DNA of 17,196 nucleotides, from NCBI GenBank assembly GCA_002388905.1, contig DGNJ01000106.1, positions 1-17,196 on the forward strand. Direction: 5' to 3'. Below, piece after piece: positions 9,375 through 16,946 of the stretch. The position numbers and the translations under genes are program-made. This stretch comes from Cellvibrionales bacterium UBA4495 (GTDB taxonomy: Bacteria; Pseudomonadota; Gammaproteobacteria; Pseudomonadales; Porticoccaceae). The notes beneath the pieces are model-generated. The model had not been told where the DNA came from, searched no databases, and worked only from the letters and a program-made list of their open reading frames with translations. Every line of letters starts with the position of its first letter. Within the stretch, counting starts at the first letter, position 1.

Positions 9375-9428
9375 GGTCTGAACTCCCGATATCCTCGACT
9401 GGCCTCGTTGGCAATAAATGCGCTCTGA

Positions 9429-10016
9429 TCACTCCGGCACATGCACATACTGGTCTATGTCCCCCTCCGGGGTTACCCCAAATCCGCCGGCAACGGGATT
9501 GATAATCTGGACCCCCATCACGATTTCCGACGTGCCCTGCCGGCGCGCGGAACCGTCAAACTCGGACTCGAGTTCAAAGTTAAAGGCTATGGCGCTGACA
9601 CTGGCCTGGTCCGCGGTGGTCTCTCCCAGATACTGGGTGAGGTAATACACGTCCGTGTCGTTACCGAGGGTGGCCAGATAGGTCATAAAATCGGTAACCG
9701 CCGTATCGTCCATCAAAATGCTGTTGCCACCGTCGGTACAGCGCACATCCGGGTTGCCGTTACCAATAGCATCCCCGCAGAGAATCTGGTCGGTCACGAA
9801 GTTCTGCTCCCACTGGACGATCACGGCCTCACCGACACCGTTTGCCAGTTCGAACGCCTCCATACGCGCCTGATTGTTATTGGCCATCAGGACTTCCAGG
9901 GTGCCCATGCGCATACTGGTCACGGCCACGATGGAAAGCAGCAGCAGAAAGACCAGCGCGAGAATCAGGACCACGCCCCGCTGTTGGTTATGGCCGGTAT
10001 AATTTCCACACCGCAT
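9429..10016 (-). CDS. pilX: Type IV pilus minor pilin PilX
   Basis: The protein is 195 residues with the PilX N-terminal signature QQRGVVLILALVFLLLLSIVAV. Cleavage is expected after G14. Mature position 5 is Leu, not the usual Glu, as in other PilX/GspK-like pilins that cap the tip. The helix continues SMRMGTLEVLMANNNQARMEAFELAN, where family members have an ANN...A.E.A pattern. The frame is open back to a TTG at 10031 that overlaps the pilW stop, but a strong GAGGAAAGG ribosome site sits just before the ATG at 10016, so I use that ATG. It lies 11 bp after pilW and 54 bp before pilY1. It probably works with PilV, PilW, FimU and PilY1 to prime pilus assembly. Confidence 0.88.
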   Translation of the reverse strand: MRCGNYTGHNQQRGVVLILALVFLLLLSIVAVTSMRMGTLEVLMANNNQARMEAFELANGVGEAVIVQWEQNFVTDQILCGDAIGNGNPDVRCTDGGNSILMDDTAVTDFMTYLATLGNDTDVYYLTQYLGETTADQASVSAIAFNFELESEFDGSARRQGTSEIVMGVQIINPVAGGFGVTPEGDIDQYVHVPE

Positions 10017-10020
10017 GTCG

Positions 10021-10029
10021 CCTTTCCTC
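10021..10029 (-). promoter_or_regulatory. Ribosome binding site that sets the pilX start
   Basis: GAGGAAAGG on the minus strand ends 4 bases before the ATG at 10016. Its AGGA core (10028-10025) is 8 bases from the ATG, ideal spacing. It lies inside the first codons of the longer TTG-initiated frame, which argues for the ATG. Confidence 0.7.
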
Positions 10030-11062
10030 AATCGATCACATAAACCGGATTGCGCAGCATTGCCGTGCTGCTGAATACCCGGCGCTGGATATTGTCATTG
10101 GTGGTAATGGTTTTGCTGCCCAGTTTGTAGGTCATCGCCCGCGCCGGTTCATTGGCCTGAGCCTGCAATGACCTGGCCAGCACATAAATTTTTACAGCCG
10201 CCACGTCGCCCAACTGCTCGGAACCGGCCGAAGCATCGGGAGGATCGGTTGAAGCCGCCACGAACCGCTCCGGCTGGCCGTCGCCATCGGTATCGATTCC
10301 CAGTTCATACTGGATGTCCTCGATTCCCTCCACCAGGAATTCCCGGTCGGAAATATCGCCGCTGGAGTCCAGGTTATACCGGGCAAGGGAGGGAATCCCC
10401 TGGGGGTTTTCTGCGACATGAAACAGGGAGACATCGTATTCCCAGATATTGACCTGGGTGCCCAGCGACGGATCAGCCCTGACCGCGTCTTCGTTCCCGG
10501 GGGAGACGATGTCACCGGCTTTTGGAATATCAGAGGCAGTCGCAAAGAAGGATAACCCCAACCCCCGGTTTTCCGAGCGCATGTAAATCCGATCGGCCAC
10601 GAGGGAGGAGTAACCTTCGTGCCAAAGACCATTATCCACTATCGCCTCGTCCAGGACCCGCTTTACCGCGAGCACATCCGTATCGGCTACCATATCGGTG
10701 GTAAAACAACCGTAGGTGCCGCTGAGGTCGGCGGAGGCATCGTCGACAATTTCCAGGGGAATGGCCGCGTCGAGGGCCCAGTCGGTGTCGCAGTCATTGC
10801 CAACGCTGATAGACGCCGGATTGGTGATGTTCTGAGGCTTTTCAACGCCGCCCATAAAGCCCGCCATTCGCACTTCCCGGATCAGGAGCTGGGTCGCATA
10901 GCGGCCATTTTCCTGGATACGGGCCAATTCCTCGTCCTGCCAGAAGCTGTCCTTGCTTTGTATGTAGAGCGCCACAATCCCCGCCGACAGGAACAGGCCG
11001 AGCGCCAGCGCAATCATCAGCTCGATCAGGGTCAACCCATGTTGTTTCCATTTCAGATTCAT
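10028..11062 (-). CDS. pilW: Type IV pilus minor pilin PilW
   Basis: This 344-residue prepilin has a leader MNLKWKQHG with cleavage after G9, then LTLIELMIALALGLFLSAGI with Glu at mature position 5. The helix exits into VALYIQSKDSFWQDEELARIQENGRYATQLLIREVRMAGFMGG, the typical PilW pattern (QENGRYA...REVRMAGF). The large head ends in a PilW-like strand set: DVAAVKIYVLARS, then RRVFSSTAMLRNP. Length is in the upper part of the PilW range. It starts 1 bp after the pilV stop, so the two are almost certainly co-translated, and the end overlaps the longer, rejected pilX frame. In homologous systems PilW belongs to the minor-pilin initiation complex with PilV, PilX and PilY1. Confidence 0.92.
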   Translation of the reverse strand: MNLKWKQHGLTLIELMIALALGLFLSAGIVALYIQSKDSFWQDEELARIQENGRYATQLLIREVRMAGFMGGVEKPQNITNPASISVGNDCDTDWALDAAIPLEIVDDASADLSGTYGCFTTDMVADTDVLAVKRVLDEAIVDNGLWHEGYSSLVADRIYMRSENRGLGLSFFATASDIPKAGDIVSPGNEDAVRADPSLGTQVNIWEYDVSLFHVAENPQGIPSLARYNLDSSGDISDREFLVEGIEDIQYELGIDTDGDGQPERFVAASTDPPDASAGSEQLGDVAAVKIYVLARSLQAQANEPARAMTYKLGSKTITTNDNIQRRVFSSTAMLRNPVYVID

Positions 11063-11063
11063 A

Positions 11064-11711
11064 TCAGGGCTCCAGACCCACGATATAGGTACGCACTGTC
11101 ACATGCCGCCGAAATGCGGCATCCCCGGCAGCGTCGTCATAAATACCGGATGCCACGCCACAGGTAATATCGGCAAGGTTAGGCTGATTGACGGGAATTT
11201 TCCCCCGCCATGCCAGGGTGACGGTCACGAAACCGCTGCCGTCGCCCGGCCCGGATATACAACCCGTTGGCGCCACCAGCCCCCCGACACGGTCGTCGTC
11301 GGCGTCAGCACCCACCTGGACACTCTCGCCGGCCATGGCCAACTGCCACTCGTAAAGATCAAATGCGGCCAGTTCATCTGCGGAACAGGAATTTCCGGAG
11401 TCGCAGAGTTTTGTCGGCGCGGTGATATTCGAGGCATCCACCTCCACCACCTTGTTATTGCCAAGGTTGAGATAAGTATCGACACCGGCCGTTGTATAGG
11501 CATTGGTGCGCATGCGCACCAGCATATCCTCCACCAACTGCAGGGCCACGGTCCGCTCAAGCGCCTCGTAGTTGGTTCGCTTGGCGTTAACCTGCAGACC
11601 CATGACCCCCAGCAGACCGATGGAAATCACCAACAATGCAATCAGCACTTCGATCAGACCAATACCCGTCTGCCCTTTTCTGCCATGTGGTGTCGTATCG
11701 GACCGTATCAT
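11064..11711 (-). CDS. pilV: Type IV pilus minor pilin PilV
   Basis: This 215-residue prepilin has a 16-residue leader ending TG, then IGLIEVLIALLVISIGLLGVMGLQ with Glu at mature position 5. The GLIEVLIA..VISIGLLG pattern is the PilV signature. The helix continues ERTVALQLVEDMLVRMRTN, also typical (A..LAEDMLERMR in relatives). The head contains Cys residues that could pair (for example the CDSGNSC and GVASG regions). ATG at 11711 has a clear AGGAGA ribosome site 11 bases upstream. There are 12 bp from the fimU stop and 1 bp to pilW. It likely forms the PilV-PilW-PilX-FimU core that seeds pilus assembly. Confidence 0.92.
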   Translation of the reverse strand: MIRSDTTPHGRKGQTGIGLIEVLIALLVISIGLLGVMGLQVNAKRTNYEALERTVALQLVEDMLVRMRTNAYTTAGVDTYLNLGNNKVVEVDASNITAPTKLCDSGNSCSADELAAFDLYEWQLAMAGESVQVGADADDDRVGGLVAPTGCISGPGDGSGFVTVTLAWRGKIPVNQPNLADITCGVASGIYDDAAGDAAFRRHVTVRTYIVGLEP

Positions 11712-11723
11712 TGGGTCTTTCTC

Positions 11724-12278
11724 CTAGACATCGGGACACAAGGAACCGACGCTTCCTTTATAAAGGCGCGGGCGACCGGTAGCGGAAATGGCGATATTGC
11801 GGCTTTTGTCCTTGTCACCATCGGGTGTACAGACCGAAAAATCGGCGCCATTGGCAGAGGCCCCATTGGGGCGGTATGTGACGGAATCGGCATTGGCCGA
11901 AACACTCAGGTCGCCCCCCATCGCCTCCCTGGCCTGCAGAATCTGGGCGGGATCTTCCACCACGCTGTCCGCGTCGGCATCGATAAAAACCAGCAGCCCC
12001 TGGTGCCACCCGTCCGCTGCATCGGAGCTGCAAGCTTCGGAATCATCGGGATCCACCTTACAGGCCGTTACCGCCGTATTGCGCTTGATCGCCTCCGAAC
12101 GGGTATATTGCATCATGGAAAGCAGCTCGTCGGCTGATGATTGCGCCCTGTTGTTGATAACCAACTCTCTGAGCGGCGGCGCTGCAAGACTGACGATAAT
12201 GGCGACGAGCGCCAGCGTCATCATCAACTCAACCAGCGTAAAGCCCGGGGCGTGTCTTTTGCTCTGTTTCGTGTCCAT
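11724..12278 (-). CDS. fimU: Type IV pilus minor pilin of the FimU/FimT (GspH) family
   Basis: This 184-residue prepilin has leader MDTKQSKRHAPG with cleavage after G12, then FTLVELMMTLALVAIIVSLAAPPLRELVINNR. The PL.ELV.NNR ending and SEAIKRN are the FimT/FimU hallmarks. The GspH-type head includes DGWHQGLLVFIDADADSVVED and a C-terminal GRPR (168-171) before the last Cys. It is called FimU because it is the second of two such genes and lies directly before pilV, as in P. aeruginosa. Its own promoter and an AlgR-like site precede it (197-bp gap). It probably connects the minor-pilin tip complex to the pilus shaft. The ribosome site is weak (AGG before CCCTATG). Confidence 0.87.
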   Translation of the reverse strand: MDTKQSKRHAPGFTLVELMMTLALVAIIVSLAAPPLRELVINNRAQSSADELLSMMQYTRSEAIKRNTAVTACKVDPDDSEACSSDAADGWHQGLLVFIDADADSVVEDPAQILQAREAMGGDLSVSANADSVTYRPNGASANGADFSVCTPDGDKDKSRNIAISATGRPRLYKGSVGSLCPDV

Positions 12279-12331
12279 AGGGCCTAGATATCAAATAAAA
12301 AATCCCAAATCCCAGGGATTAGACGGGCGGT

Positions 12332-12360
12332 CTTATGGGGCGACCAAAAACTATTGACAA
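12332..12360 (-). promoter_or_regulatory. Predicted sigma70 promoter of the fimU-pilVWXY1E operon
   Basis: On the minus strand TTGTCA (12360-12355, 5/6 to the -35 consensus) and CATAAG (12337-12332, 4/6 to the -10 consensus) are separated by exactly 17 bp. The predicted transcription start is near 12325, giving a leader of about 47 bases before the fimU ATG. The surrounding DNA is AT-rich compared with the genes. This suggests the fimU operon is transcribed separately from fimT. Confidence 0.5.
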
Positions 12361-12382
12361 AACGGTTTCGGTCGAATTTTCC

Positions 12383-12391
12383 GACGAACGG
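12383..12391 (-). promoter_or_regulatory. AlgR-type binding site upstream of fimU
   Basis: The minus strand reads CCGTTCGTC, an exact match to the AlgR core recognition sequence known from P. aeruginosa (algD and other targets), within ACCGTTCGTCGG. It lies 22 bp upstream of the predicted -35 box, about -58 to -66 from the predicted start. A degenerate second copy with one extra base, CCGTTTTGTC (12366-12357), overlaps the -35. AlgR activating fimU-pilVWXY1Y2E is established in P. aeruginosa; that an AlgR orthologue acts here is inference. Confidence 0.5.
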
Positions 12392-12475
12392 TTCTTGTGC
12401 ATGCTTTTCAATTATGAACCTTGGAAAAATAACGAGCCACAATCACGGATTCACCAACGAATGGAGGCGATAAAA

Positions 12476-13033
12476 TTAACTTTTTTCGCAGGTTTTGTCA
12501 TCCAGACCTTCCGCCACCCGGGGGCGACCCACCACGGATGTGACCACTCTGCGAACCAGTTCATCTTTTACGGCACCCGGCCTACAGATCAGAAAAGTGT
12601 TGTTGCCGGCACCCTTGTTGCCACGGGCCACGCCGTTGCGCCGGTAGGCGAACCAGTCGTCGTGTTTGCTGGCGATGATCAGGTAACCATCGTCAAGCGC
12701 CCCGCCCACCTGAAGAAGGCGGTCGATGCCCGGCTCATAGCTGCCATTGCCGTTGTCATCGGCAAAAAGCAGCCAACCGTCGCCCCAGGTAAGTGAAGGG
12801 TCACATGCCAGGCCGTTCCCGGAGGGGCACAGGCTGACCTGGCGATTGCGTTTGATGGCTTCGGCACGCACGGTATTGAGTACGGCCATCCACTGCGCAG
12901 CGTAAGTGGAAACACGGTTGCGGACAGCCAGATCCTGAAAGGCCGGTGCGGCAAGGGCAACAAGCACCGCTACCAGGACCATTGCGACAATAAGTTCAAT
13001 AAGGGTAAACCCCCGCGGACGAATATCTTCCAT
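12476..13033 (-). CDS. fimT: FimT-like minor pilin (GspH family)
   Basis: This 185-residue prepilin has a short leader MEDIRPRG (cleavage after G8), then FTLIELIVAMVLVAVLVALAAPAFQDLAVRNRV and AEAIKRNRQVSLCPS, the FimT/GspH signature. The head has WGDGWLLFADDNGNG, and the C-terminus carries GRPR (169-172) before a late Cys. In Legionella FimT a C-terminal GRxR motif binds DNA during natural transformation (family knowledge), so a role in DNA uptake is possible. ATG 13033 has a strong GGGAGGAG ribosome site. It stands apart from fimU by 197 bp, with a separate promoter for the latter, similar to P. aeruginosa, where fimT is not needed for piliation. FimT and FimU assignments could be swapped; order and spacing favour this one. 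Confidence 0.82.
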   Translation of the reverse strand: MEDIRPRGFTLIELIVAMVLVAVLVALAAPAFQDLAVRNRVSTYAAQWMAVLNTVRAEAIKRNRQVSLCPSGNGLACDPSLTWGDGWLLFADDNGNGSYEPGIDRLLQVGGALDDGYLIIASKHDDWFAYRRNGVARGNKGAGNNTFLICRPGAVKDELVRRVVTSVVGRPRVAEGLDDKTCEKS

Positions 13034-13095
13034 GGCGCTCTCCTCCCTGAGCTTGCCGGCAACCCCGGGACGGGGCGCCCGGCTTCCTATTTGTA

Positions 13096-13119
13096 CCGCC
13101 CGGCACTCCCTGCCGGCGG
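13096..13119. other. Hairpin between DUF3094 gene and fimT
   Basis: An inverted repeat, ccgcccggca (13096-13105) against tgccggcgg (13111-13119), forms a 9-bp stem with one bulged base and a 5-base loop. It lies between the DUF3094 gene stop (13191) and the fimT ATG (13033). There is no run of T on either side, so it is not a standard intrinsic terminator. It could slow or stabilise the biotin-cluster transcript. The rest of 13034-13190 shows no convincing promoter. Confidence 0.4.
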
Positions 13120-13190
13120 CTTCATTGCCAGTTTCGCGATCTTGCCGGGTTGTTTCAAGACGATGGCGTCAATGCCGACGGAACGACAAA

Positions 13191-13382
13191 TCAGACGTAA
13201 CCTTCGATGCGGCCCAGCAGCAGGCTGACACCGCCCAGCAGGGTCACCACCACCCACAGCCAGAAAAGCAGCAACCAGGGCCGAAAAGGCTTGCGCTTCA
13301 CCCGGTGCACCGGGCTCGACAGGTATTCTTCGACGCGCTCCAGGTCTTCCTCACTGAGCTTACGTTTGGGATCTTCGGTCAT
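13191..13382 (-). CDS. Small DUF3094 family membrane protein
   Basis: This 63-residue protein has a charged N-terminal half (EDLERVEEYLSSPVHRVKRKPFRPW) and one hydrophobic segment (about 37-56, LLLFWLWVVVTLLGGVSLLL). The RVEEYLSSP.H.V.RKPFRPW core matches what I recall of DUF3094, whose P. aeruginosa member lies directly after bioBFHCD. The same placement here supports it. Single-pass inner-membrane topology with the N-terminus inside is likely from the Arg/Lys cluster before the helix. Function is unknown. It lies 116 bp downstream of bioD, with a hairpin between, so it may be only partly co-transcribed with the biotin genes. Confidence 0.8.
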   Translation of the reverse strand: MTEDPKRKLSEEDLERVEEYLSSPVHRVKRKPFRPWLLLFWLWVVVTLLGGVSLLLGRIEGYV

Positions 13383-13465
13383 GGGGTTTCACCGATGGCA
13401 AGTATTGAATCAGGCAGCATTTTAACACTCCGGACGCCGGCCGTGGACCGATAGTACCGGCGGCC

Positions 13466-13496
13466 GCCACCGGAGTTGCCAACGGCAGCCGGTGGC
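13466..13496. other. Strong hairpin just after bioD (possible terminator or processing site)
   Basis: gccaccgg (13466-13473) pairs perfectly with ccggtggc (13489-13496), and an inner stem tgcc/ggca (13477-13480, 13484-13487) closes a 3-base loop. It begins 2 bases after the bioD stop. On the minus strand it is followed by GC-rich sequence, not by T residues, so a Rho-independent terminator is doubtful. It may stabilise the bio mRNA 3' end or reduce read-through into the DUF3094 gene. Confidence 0.45.
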
Positions 13497-13498
13497 AG

Positions 13499-14173
13499 TC
13501 AATCCGGCAGCCGCAGGTACTCCGCCACCCGTCGGGGGTCACTGTCGGAAAGGTACGGCACTTCGCCCAGCAGGGGGGCCGGAAGGTGGCGGGCGAGGGT
13601 CGCCAGGTTGTCCCGGTAACGACTCATGGATGCGTCGACCCGGTTGGCCACCCAGCCCGCCAGGGGCAGGCCGTCGTTCCGGATCGCCTCGGCGGTGAGC
13701 AGCGCATGATTGATGCAGCCCAGGCGCATGCCCACCACCAGGATCACCGGCAGGGCCAGTTCCCGGGCCAGGTCCGCCAGGGTTTCCCGGTCGTTGAGGG
13801 GCACCCGCCAGCCGCCCGCGCCTTCCACAAGGGTCAGGTCGGCATGCCGCTCGAAGACATTCCGGCAGTGGCCGGCAAGCGCCGCCACGCCCATATGACG
13901 CCCGGCCTCCCGGGCCGCGATATGGGGGGCAATGGCCGGCGCCAGGGCCACGGGATTGACCGTCTCGTAGGGCAGATCCAGGGTCATCGCTTCGCGCAGC
14001 ATAAGCGCGTCGTCGTTACGCAGCCCCCCGGGGCTCTCCTCACAGCCGGCGGCCACGGGTTTGACGGCGGCGGTGGTCAACCCCTGGCGGGCAGCCTTTG
14101 CCAACAGCCCGGCGGCCACCAGGGTCTTGCCCACACCGGTATCGGTGCCGGTGACAAAGTAGCGCCGGGTCAT
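13499..14173 (-). CDS. bioD: Dethiobiotin synthetase
   Basis: This 224-residue cytosolic enzyme closes the ureido ring: DAPA plus CO2 and ATP gives dethiobiotin. The P-loop GTDTGVGKT is at the N-terminus (about 8-16), and the AVKPVAAGC stretch supplies the conserved substrate-binding Lys. VEGAGGWRVPL and MRLGCINHALLTAEAI are family motifs, and length is normal. The frame is open upstream to 14374, but that extension is a shadow of bioC and the family N-terminus starts at [13 protein letters not shown], so ATG 14173 is used. Its ATG overlaps the bioHC stop (ATGA), pointing to translational coupling. It is the last clear biotin gene of the operon. Confidence 0.95.
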   Translation of the reverse strand: MTRRYFVTGTDTGVGKTLVAAGLLAKAARQGLTTAAVKPVAAGCEESPGGLRNDDALMLREAMTLDLPYETVNPVALAPAIAPHIAAREAGRHMGVAALAGHCRNVFERHADLTLVEGAGGWRVPLNDRETLADLARELALPVILVVGMRLGCINHALLTAEAIRNDGLPLAGWVANRVDASMSRYRDNLATLARHLPAPLLGEVPYLSDSDPRRVAEYLRLPD

Positions 14174-15771
14174 GATTTCACCGCCACCACGCGGATCACT
14201 TCCCAGGTGGCGGGTAGTCCCCGGTCGGTGCGCTGGGCCTCGTAGGCCTCGCGAAAGGCCTGTAGGCGGCGGCGTCCGGTGAGGCCGACGTTCCTGCCCT
14301 GGTTGACGTTGTGGGCGCCGAGGTTTTTCAACTCCCGGGTCAGGCTTTTCAGGTCCGGGTGGTATTTGATGCATTGCTCGACCGCAAAGCTCTCCATGGC
14401 GAAACCCGACGAGGCCACGGCCGCGCGAATCGTGCCCGGGGATTCAAAGCGGTTGACGTGAGCATAGCGGTCCACCCGCAACCAGGCCCGGCGCAATTCC
14501 CGCAGGCTCTCGGGCCCGACGGTGGTAAAGGCCAGTACACCGCCCGGTTTCAACGCCCGGCCCAGTTCCGCCATCAGTGCCGGCAGTTGCTGGCACCACT
14601 GGAAGGTGAAATTGGAAAACACCAGGTCGAGGCTACCGGCAGCCAGGGGCAGTTGTTCGGCATCGGCGCAGAGCCATCCGCGCACTTCGGGCCGGTGGTC
14701 CCGGGCATGAACCACCATGCCCTCCGCCAGATCCAGCCCGATACAGGTCGACCGGGGATAGTGCCGGGCCAGCCGCTCGCAGAAGTGGCCGGTACCGCAC
14801 CCCAGGTCTGCTACCAGGCGAGGCCCGGCTCCGCCTTCAAGGCGGGCCAGGTCGGCGATCAGGTCTTCCCCAACCCGGCGCTGCAGGGCGGCGGCACTAT
14901 CGTAGGTGCCCGCTGCCCGGCCAAAGGAGCGGGCCACCTGCGCTTTGTCGATCTCGTATTTCTCGACCTGGTGGAGATCGAGAAATGTCAGAATCGCCTC
15001 TGCCGTGGTGGCCGGATCGGAATAGTGGGGGACATGGGCAATCCCCGGCAGCACCTTCACCCGGGCGCCGGGGCAGGCGTCCGCCATGGCCCGGGCCGCC
15101 GCCGGGGGGACCAGGATATCGCGCTCCCCGAAAAGGTGAAGCGCGGGCACGGCCAGGGAGGCCAGGTGTCGCCGGTTGTCCAGCTCACCCAGCAGGCGCA
15201 GGGCGTTCTGCCAGGATGACCCCAGGGCCACCGGGTGTTTGCGCAGGTCCCTGAGCACCTGTCGCTCCCGGTTATCGCCCCGGGCCTGGAGTCCATGGAA
15301 CTGCCGGCAGGCGGCTGCGGGATCGGCATCGAAATCCTCGCAGAATGCCGCAAAAGTCCGGCGCGGCATGGCAGAGGGCCAGCCCGGCCGGCGAATAAAG
15401 GTGGCGTTGGCGGAGAGGGTGACCAGTTGCGCCACGCGCCGGGGCCAGCGCGCCGCGTAGGCGGTGACGAGCATACCGCCCAGGGACCAGCCCACCAGAA
15501 TGACGCGCTCCGGCAACGTTTGCGCCAGCTGTGCCAGCAACTGCGGCAGATCGTAGGAACCGGGCGGGGAGTCGCCGAATCCCGGCAGATCCACCGCCAG
15601 CACCCGGAAGCGCTCGCGCAACTCCTGGGCCAGCCGGTTCCAGACGCTGCCATCGCTCCCCCAGCCGTGCAAAAGAACCACAGGCGTGTCGGCAACGGGC
15701 TTGCCGGTACACGGCCAGGCGTGCACCGCGAGGGACGCACCGTCGGAGGGGCATACATTCGCCATCGTCAT
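14170..15771 (-). CDS. bioHC: BioH-BioC fusion: pimeloyl-ACP methyl ester esterase joined to malonyl-ACP O-methyltransferase
   Basis: One uninterrupted 533-residue frame joins two consecutive activities. Residues 1-265 are an alpha/beta hydrolase of the BioH family: oxyanion region LLHGWGSDG, nucleophile S96 in GWSLGG, D218 (FGERDILVP) and H246 ([11 protein letters not shown]). Residues about 273-533 are Bio[19 protein letters not shown] at its start, the SAM site [11 protein letters not shown] (320-330), [11 protein letters not shown] and [13 protein letters not shown]. BioC methylates malonyl-ACP to enter fatty acid synthesis; BioH removes the methyl from pimeloyl-ACP methyl ester. All catalytic residues look intact, so both halves should work. 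The linker is short (about 266-273). It is joined to bioF and bioD by 4-base ATGA overlaps. I recall such fusions in some marine gammaproteobacteria, so this is uncommon but not unprecedented. M3 is a possible alternative start. Confidence 0.93.
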   Translation of the reverse strand: MTMANVCPSDGASLAVHAWPCTGKPVADTPVVLLHGWGSDGSVWNRLAQELRERFRVLAVDLPGFGDSPPGSYDLPQLLAQLAQTLPERVILVGWSLGGMLVTAYAARWPRRVAQLVTLSANATFIRRPGWPSAMPRRTFAAFCEDFDADPAAACRQFHGLQARGDNRERQVLRDLRKHPVALGSSWQNALRLLGELDNRRHLASLAVPALHLFGERDILVPPAAARAMADACPGARVKVLPGIAHVPHYSDPATTAEAILTFLDLHQVEKYEIDKAQVARSFGRAAGTYDSAAALQRRVGEDLIADLARLEGGAGPRLVADLGCGTGHFCERLARHYPRSTCIGLDLAEGMVVHARDHRPEVRGWLCADAEQLPLAAGSLDLVFSNFTFQWCQQLPALMAELGRALKPGGVLAFTTVGPESLRELRRAWLRVDRYAHVNRFESPGTIRAAVASSGFAMESFAVEQCIKYHPDLKSLTRELKNLGAHNVNQGRNVGLTGRRRLQAFREAYEAQRTDRGLPATWEVIRVVAVKS

Positions 15772-16946
15772 GGGCCGATTCCCCTAAAGGCCTGATCCAG
15801 CGCTATCAGGAGGCGGTCGACATCGGACTCTTCGTGGGCCGCACTCAGGGTGATACGCAGCCGGGCACTGCCCCGGGGTACGGTGGGCGGACGGATGGTG
15901 CCCACGTGGATACCTCGCTCAAGCAGCCGGCGGCCCACGATCATCACCTCGTCATCGCCACCGACGATCACCGGCTGGATGGGGGTCCGGGACGCCATTA
16001 GCTGAAGGCCCAGTTGCCCGGCGCCCCGGCGAAACCGGTCGATGAGCACAGCGAGCTTGTCCCGGCGCCAGCTCTCTTCGCGAATCAGTTTGAGGCTGGC
16101 GCGACTGGCGGCGGCTACCGCCGGGGGCAATGCCGTCGTGTAGATATAGGGGCGGGCGCTCTGGATCAGGTAGTCGATCAGCGTGTCGCTGCCGGCCACA
16201 AAGGCTCCGAAAGTACCAAAACCCTTGCCCAGCGTACCCATAAGGATAGGCAGCTGGCTTTGATTCAGGTGGAAATGTCCGGCGACGCCTCCGCCGGACT
16301 CGCCCAATACGCCAAATCCATGCGCATCGTCGACCATCAGCCAGGCATTCCGATCAGCGCAGACCGACGCCAGTTCCGGCAGGGGGGCCAGATCCCCATC
16401 CATACTGAACACGCCGTCAGTGACCACCAACCTGCGGCGCACCTCCGCAGCGCGCAGATGCCGATCAAGGTCGGCGGTATCGGCATGGCGGTAGCGCTTG
16501 AAGCGGGCTTTACTGGCCAGCCCGCCATCCAGCAGCGAGGCGTGGTTGAGCCTGTCTTCGAAAACGCCGTCGCCGCGCTCCGCCAGGGCGCCAATCACCC
16601 CCAGGTTGGCCATATAGCCGGTGGAGAAAAGCAGCGCCCTCGACCGGCCGGTGAAATCGGCCAGTTCTTCCTCAAGCGCATGGTGTTCGGCGCCGTGGCC
16701 GCATATCAGGTGGGAAGCGCCGCTGCCGACGCCATAGCGGCTCGCCGAGTGCCTGAAAGCCTCCACCACGACGGGATGATTAGCCAGGCCCAGATAGTCG
16801 TTGCTGCTGAAGGCCAGGCATTCGCGGCCGTCCAGTACAACCCGCGAGCCCTGGGGCGATTCCAGCAGAGCCCGCTTCCGGTACAGGCCGGCCGTCCGGC
16901 GCGCCTGGAGTTCCGCGGCCAGGGCGGTGTCCAGGGAGTCAGTCAT
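15768..16946 (-). CDS. bioF: 8-Amino-7-oxononanoate (KAPA) synthase
   Basis: This 392-residue PLP enzyme condenses pimeloyl-ACP with L-alanine to give KAPA, CO2 and free ACP. The family core is clear: SSNDYLGLA (47-55), [13 protein letters not shown] (72-84), the [10 protein letters not shown] region with D206 and H209, and the PLP lysine K241 in [11 protein letters not shown]. Length is normal (E. coli 384). ATG 16946 is preceded by a GGGGAAAT ribosome site. The start codon sits inside the end of an upstream frame (17154-16939) that overlaps it by 8 bases as ATGACTGA, so it may be translated partly by re-initiation. A REP lies 15 bases upstream of the ATG. bioB, the usual upstream neighbour, would lie beyond the right edge. 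Confidence 0.95.
   Translation of the reverse strand: MTDSLDTALAAELQARRTAGLYRKRALLESPQGSRVVLDGRECLAFSSNDYLGLANHPVVVEAFRHSASRYGVGSGASHLICGHGAEHHALEEELADFTGRSRALLFSTGYMANLGVIGALAERGDGVFEDRLNHASLLDGGLASKARFKRYRHADTADLDRHLRAAEVRRRLVVTDGVFSMDGDLAPLPELASVCADRNAWLMVDDAHGFGVLGESGGGVAGHFHLNQSQLPILMGTLGKGFGTFGAFVAGSDTLIDYLIQSARPYIYTTALPPAVAAASRASLKLIREESWRRDKLAVLIDRFRRGAGQLGLQLMASRTPIQPVIVGGDDEVMIVGRRLLERGIHVGTIRPPTVPRGSARLRITLSAAHEESDVDRLLIALDQAFRGIGP

Noticed and set aside
10017..10031. TTG start for pilX
   Set aside because: A strong ribosome site lies within these codons and is well spaced for the ATG at 10016.
12354..12359. TTGACA on the plus strand in the fimT-fimU gap
   Set aside because: It has no -10 box at a useful distance and would read into the antisense of fimT. 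It overlaps the minus-strand -35 only because the two hexamers are nearly complementary.
13115..13130. Possible sigma54 promoter (GG-N10-GC) upstream of fimT
   Set aside because: Only the invariant dinucleotides match; the flanking consensus is missing, and such pairs are frequent by chance in GC-rich DNA.
14174..14374. 67-codon N-terminal extension of bioD
   Set aside because: The extension is a frame-shifted reading of the bioC coding sequence, rich in Pro and Arg. BioD proteins start just before GTDTGVGKT.
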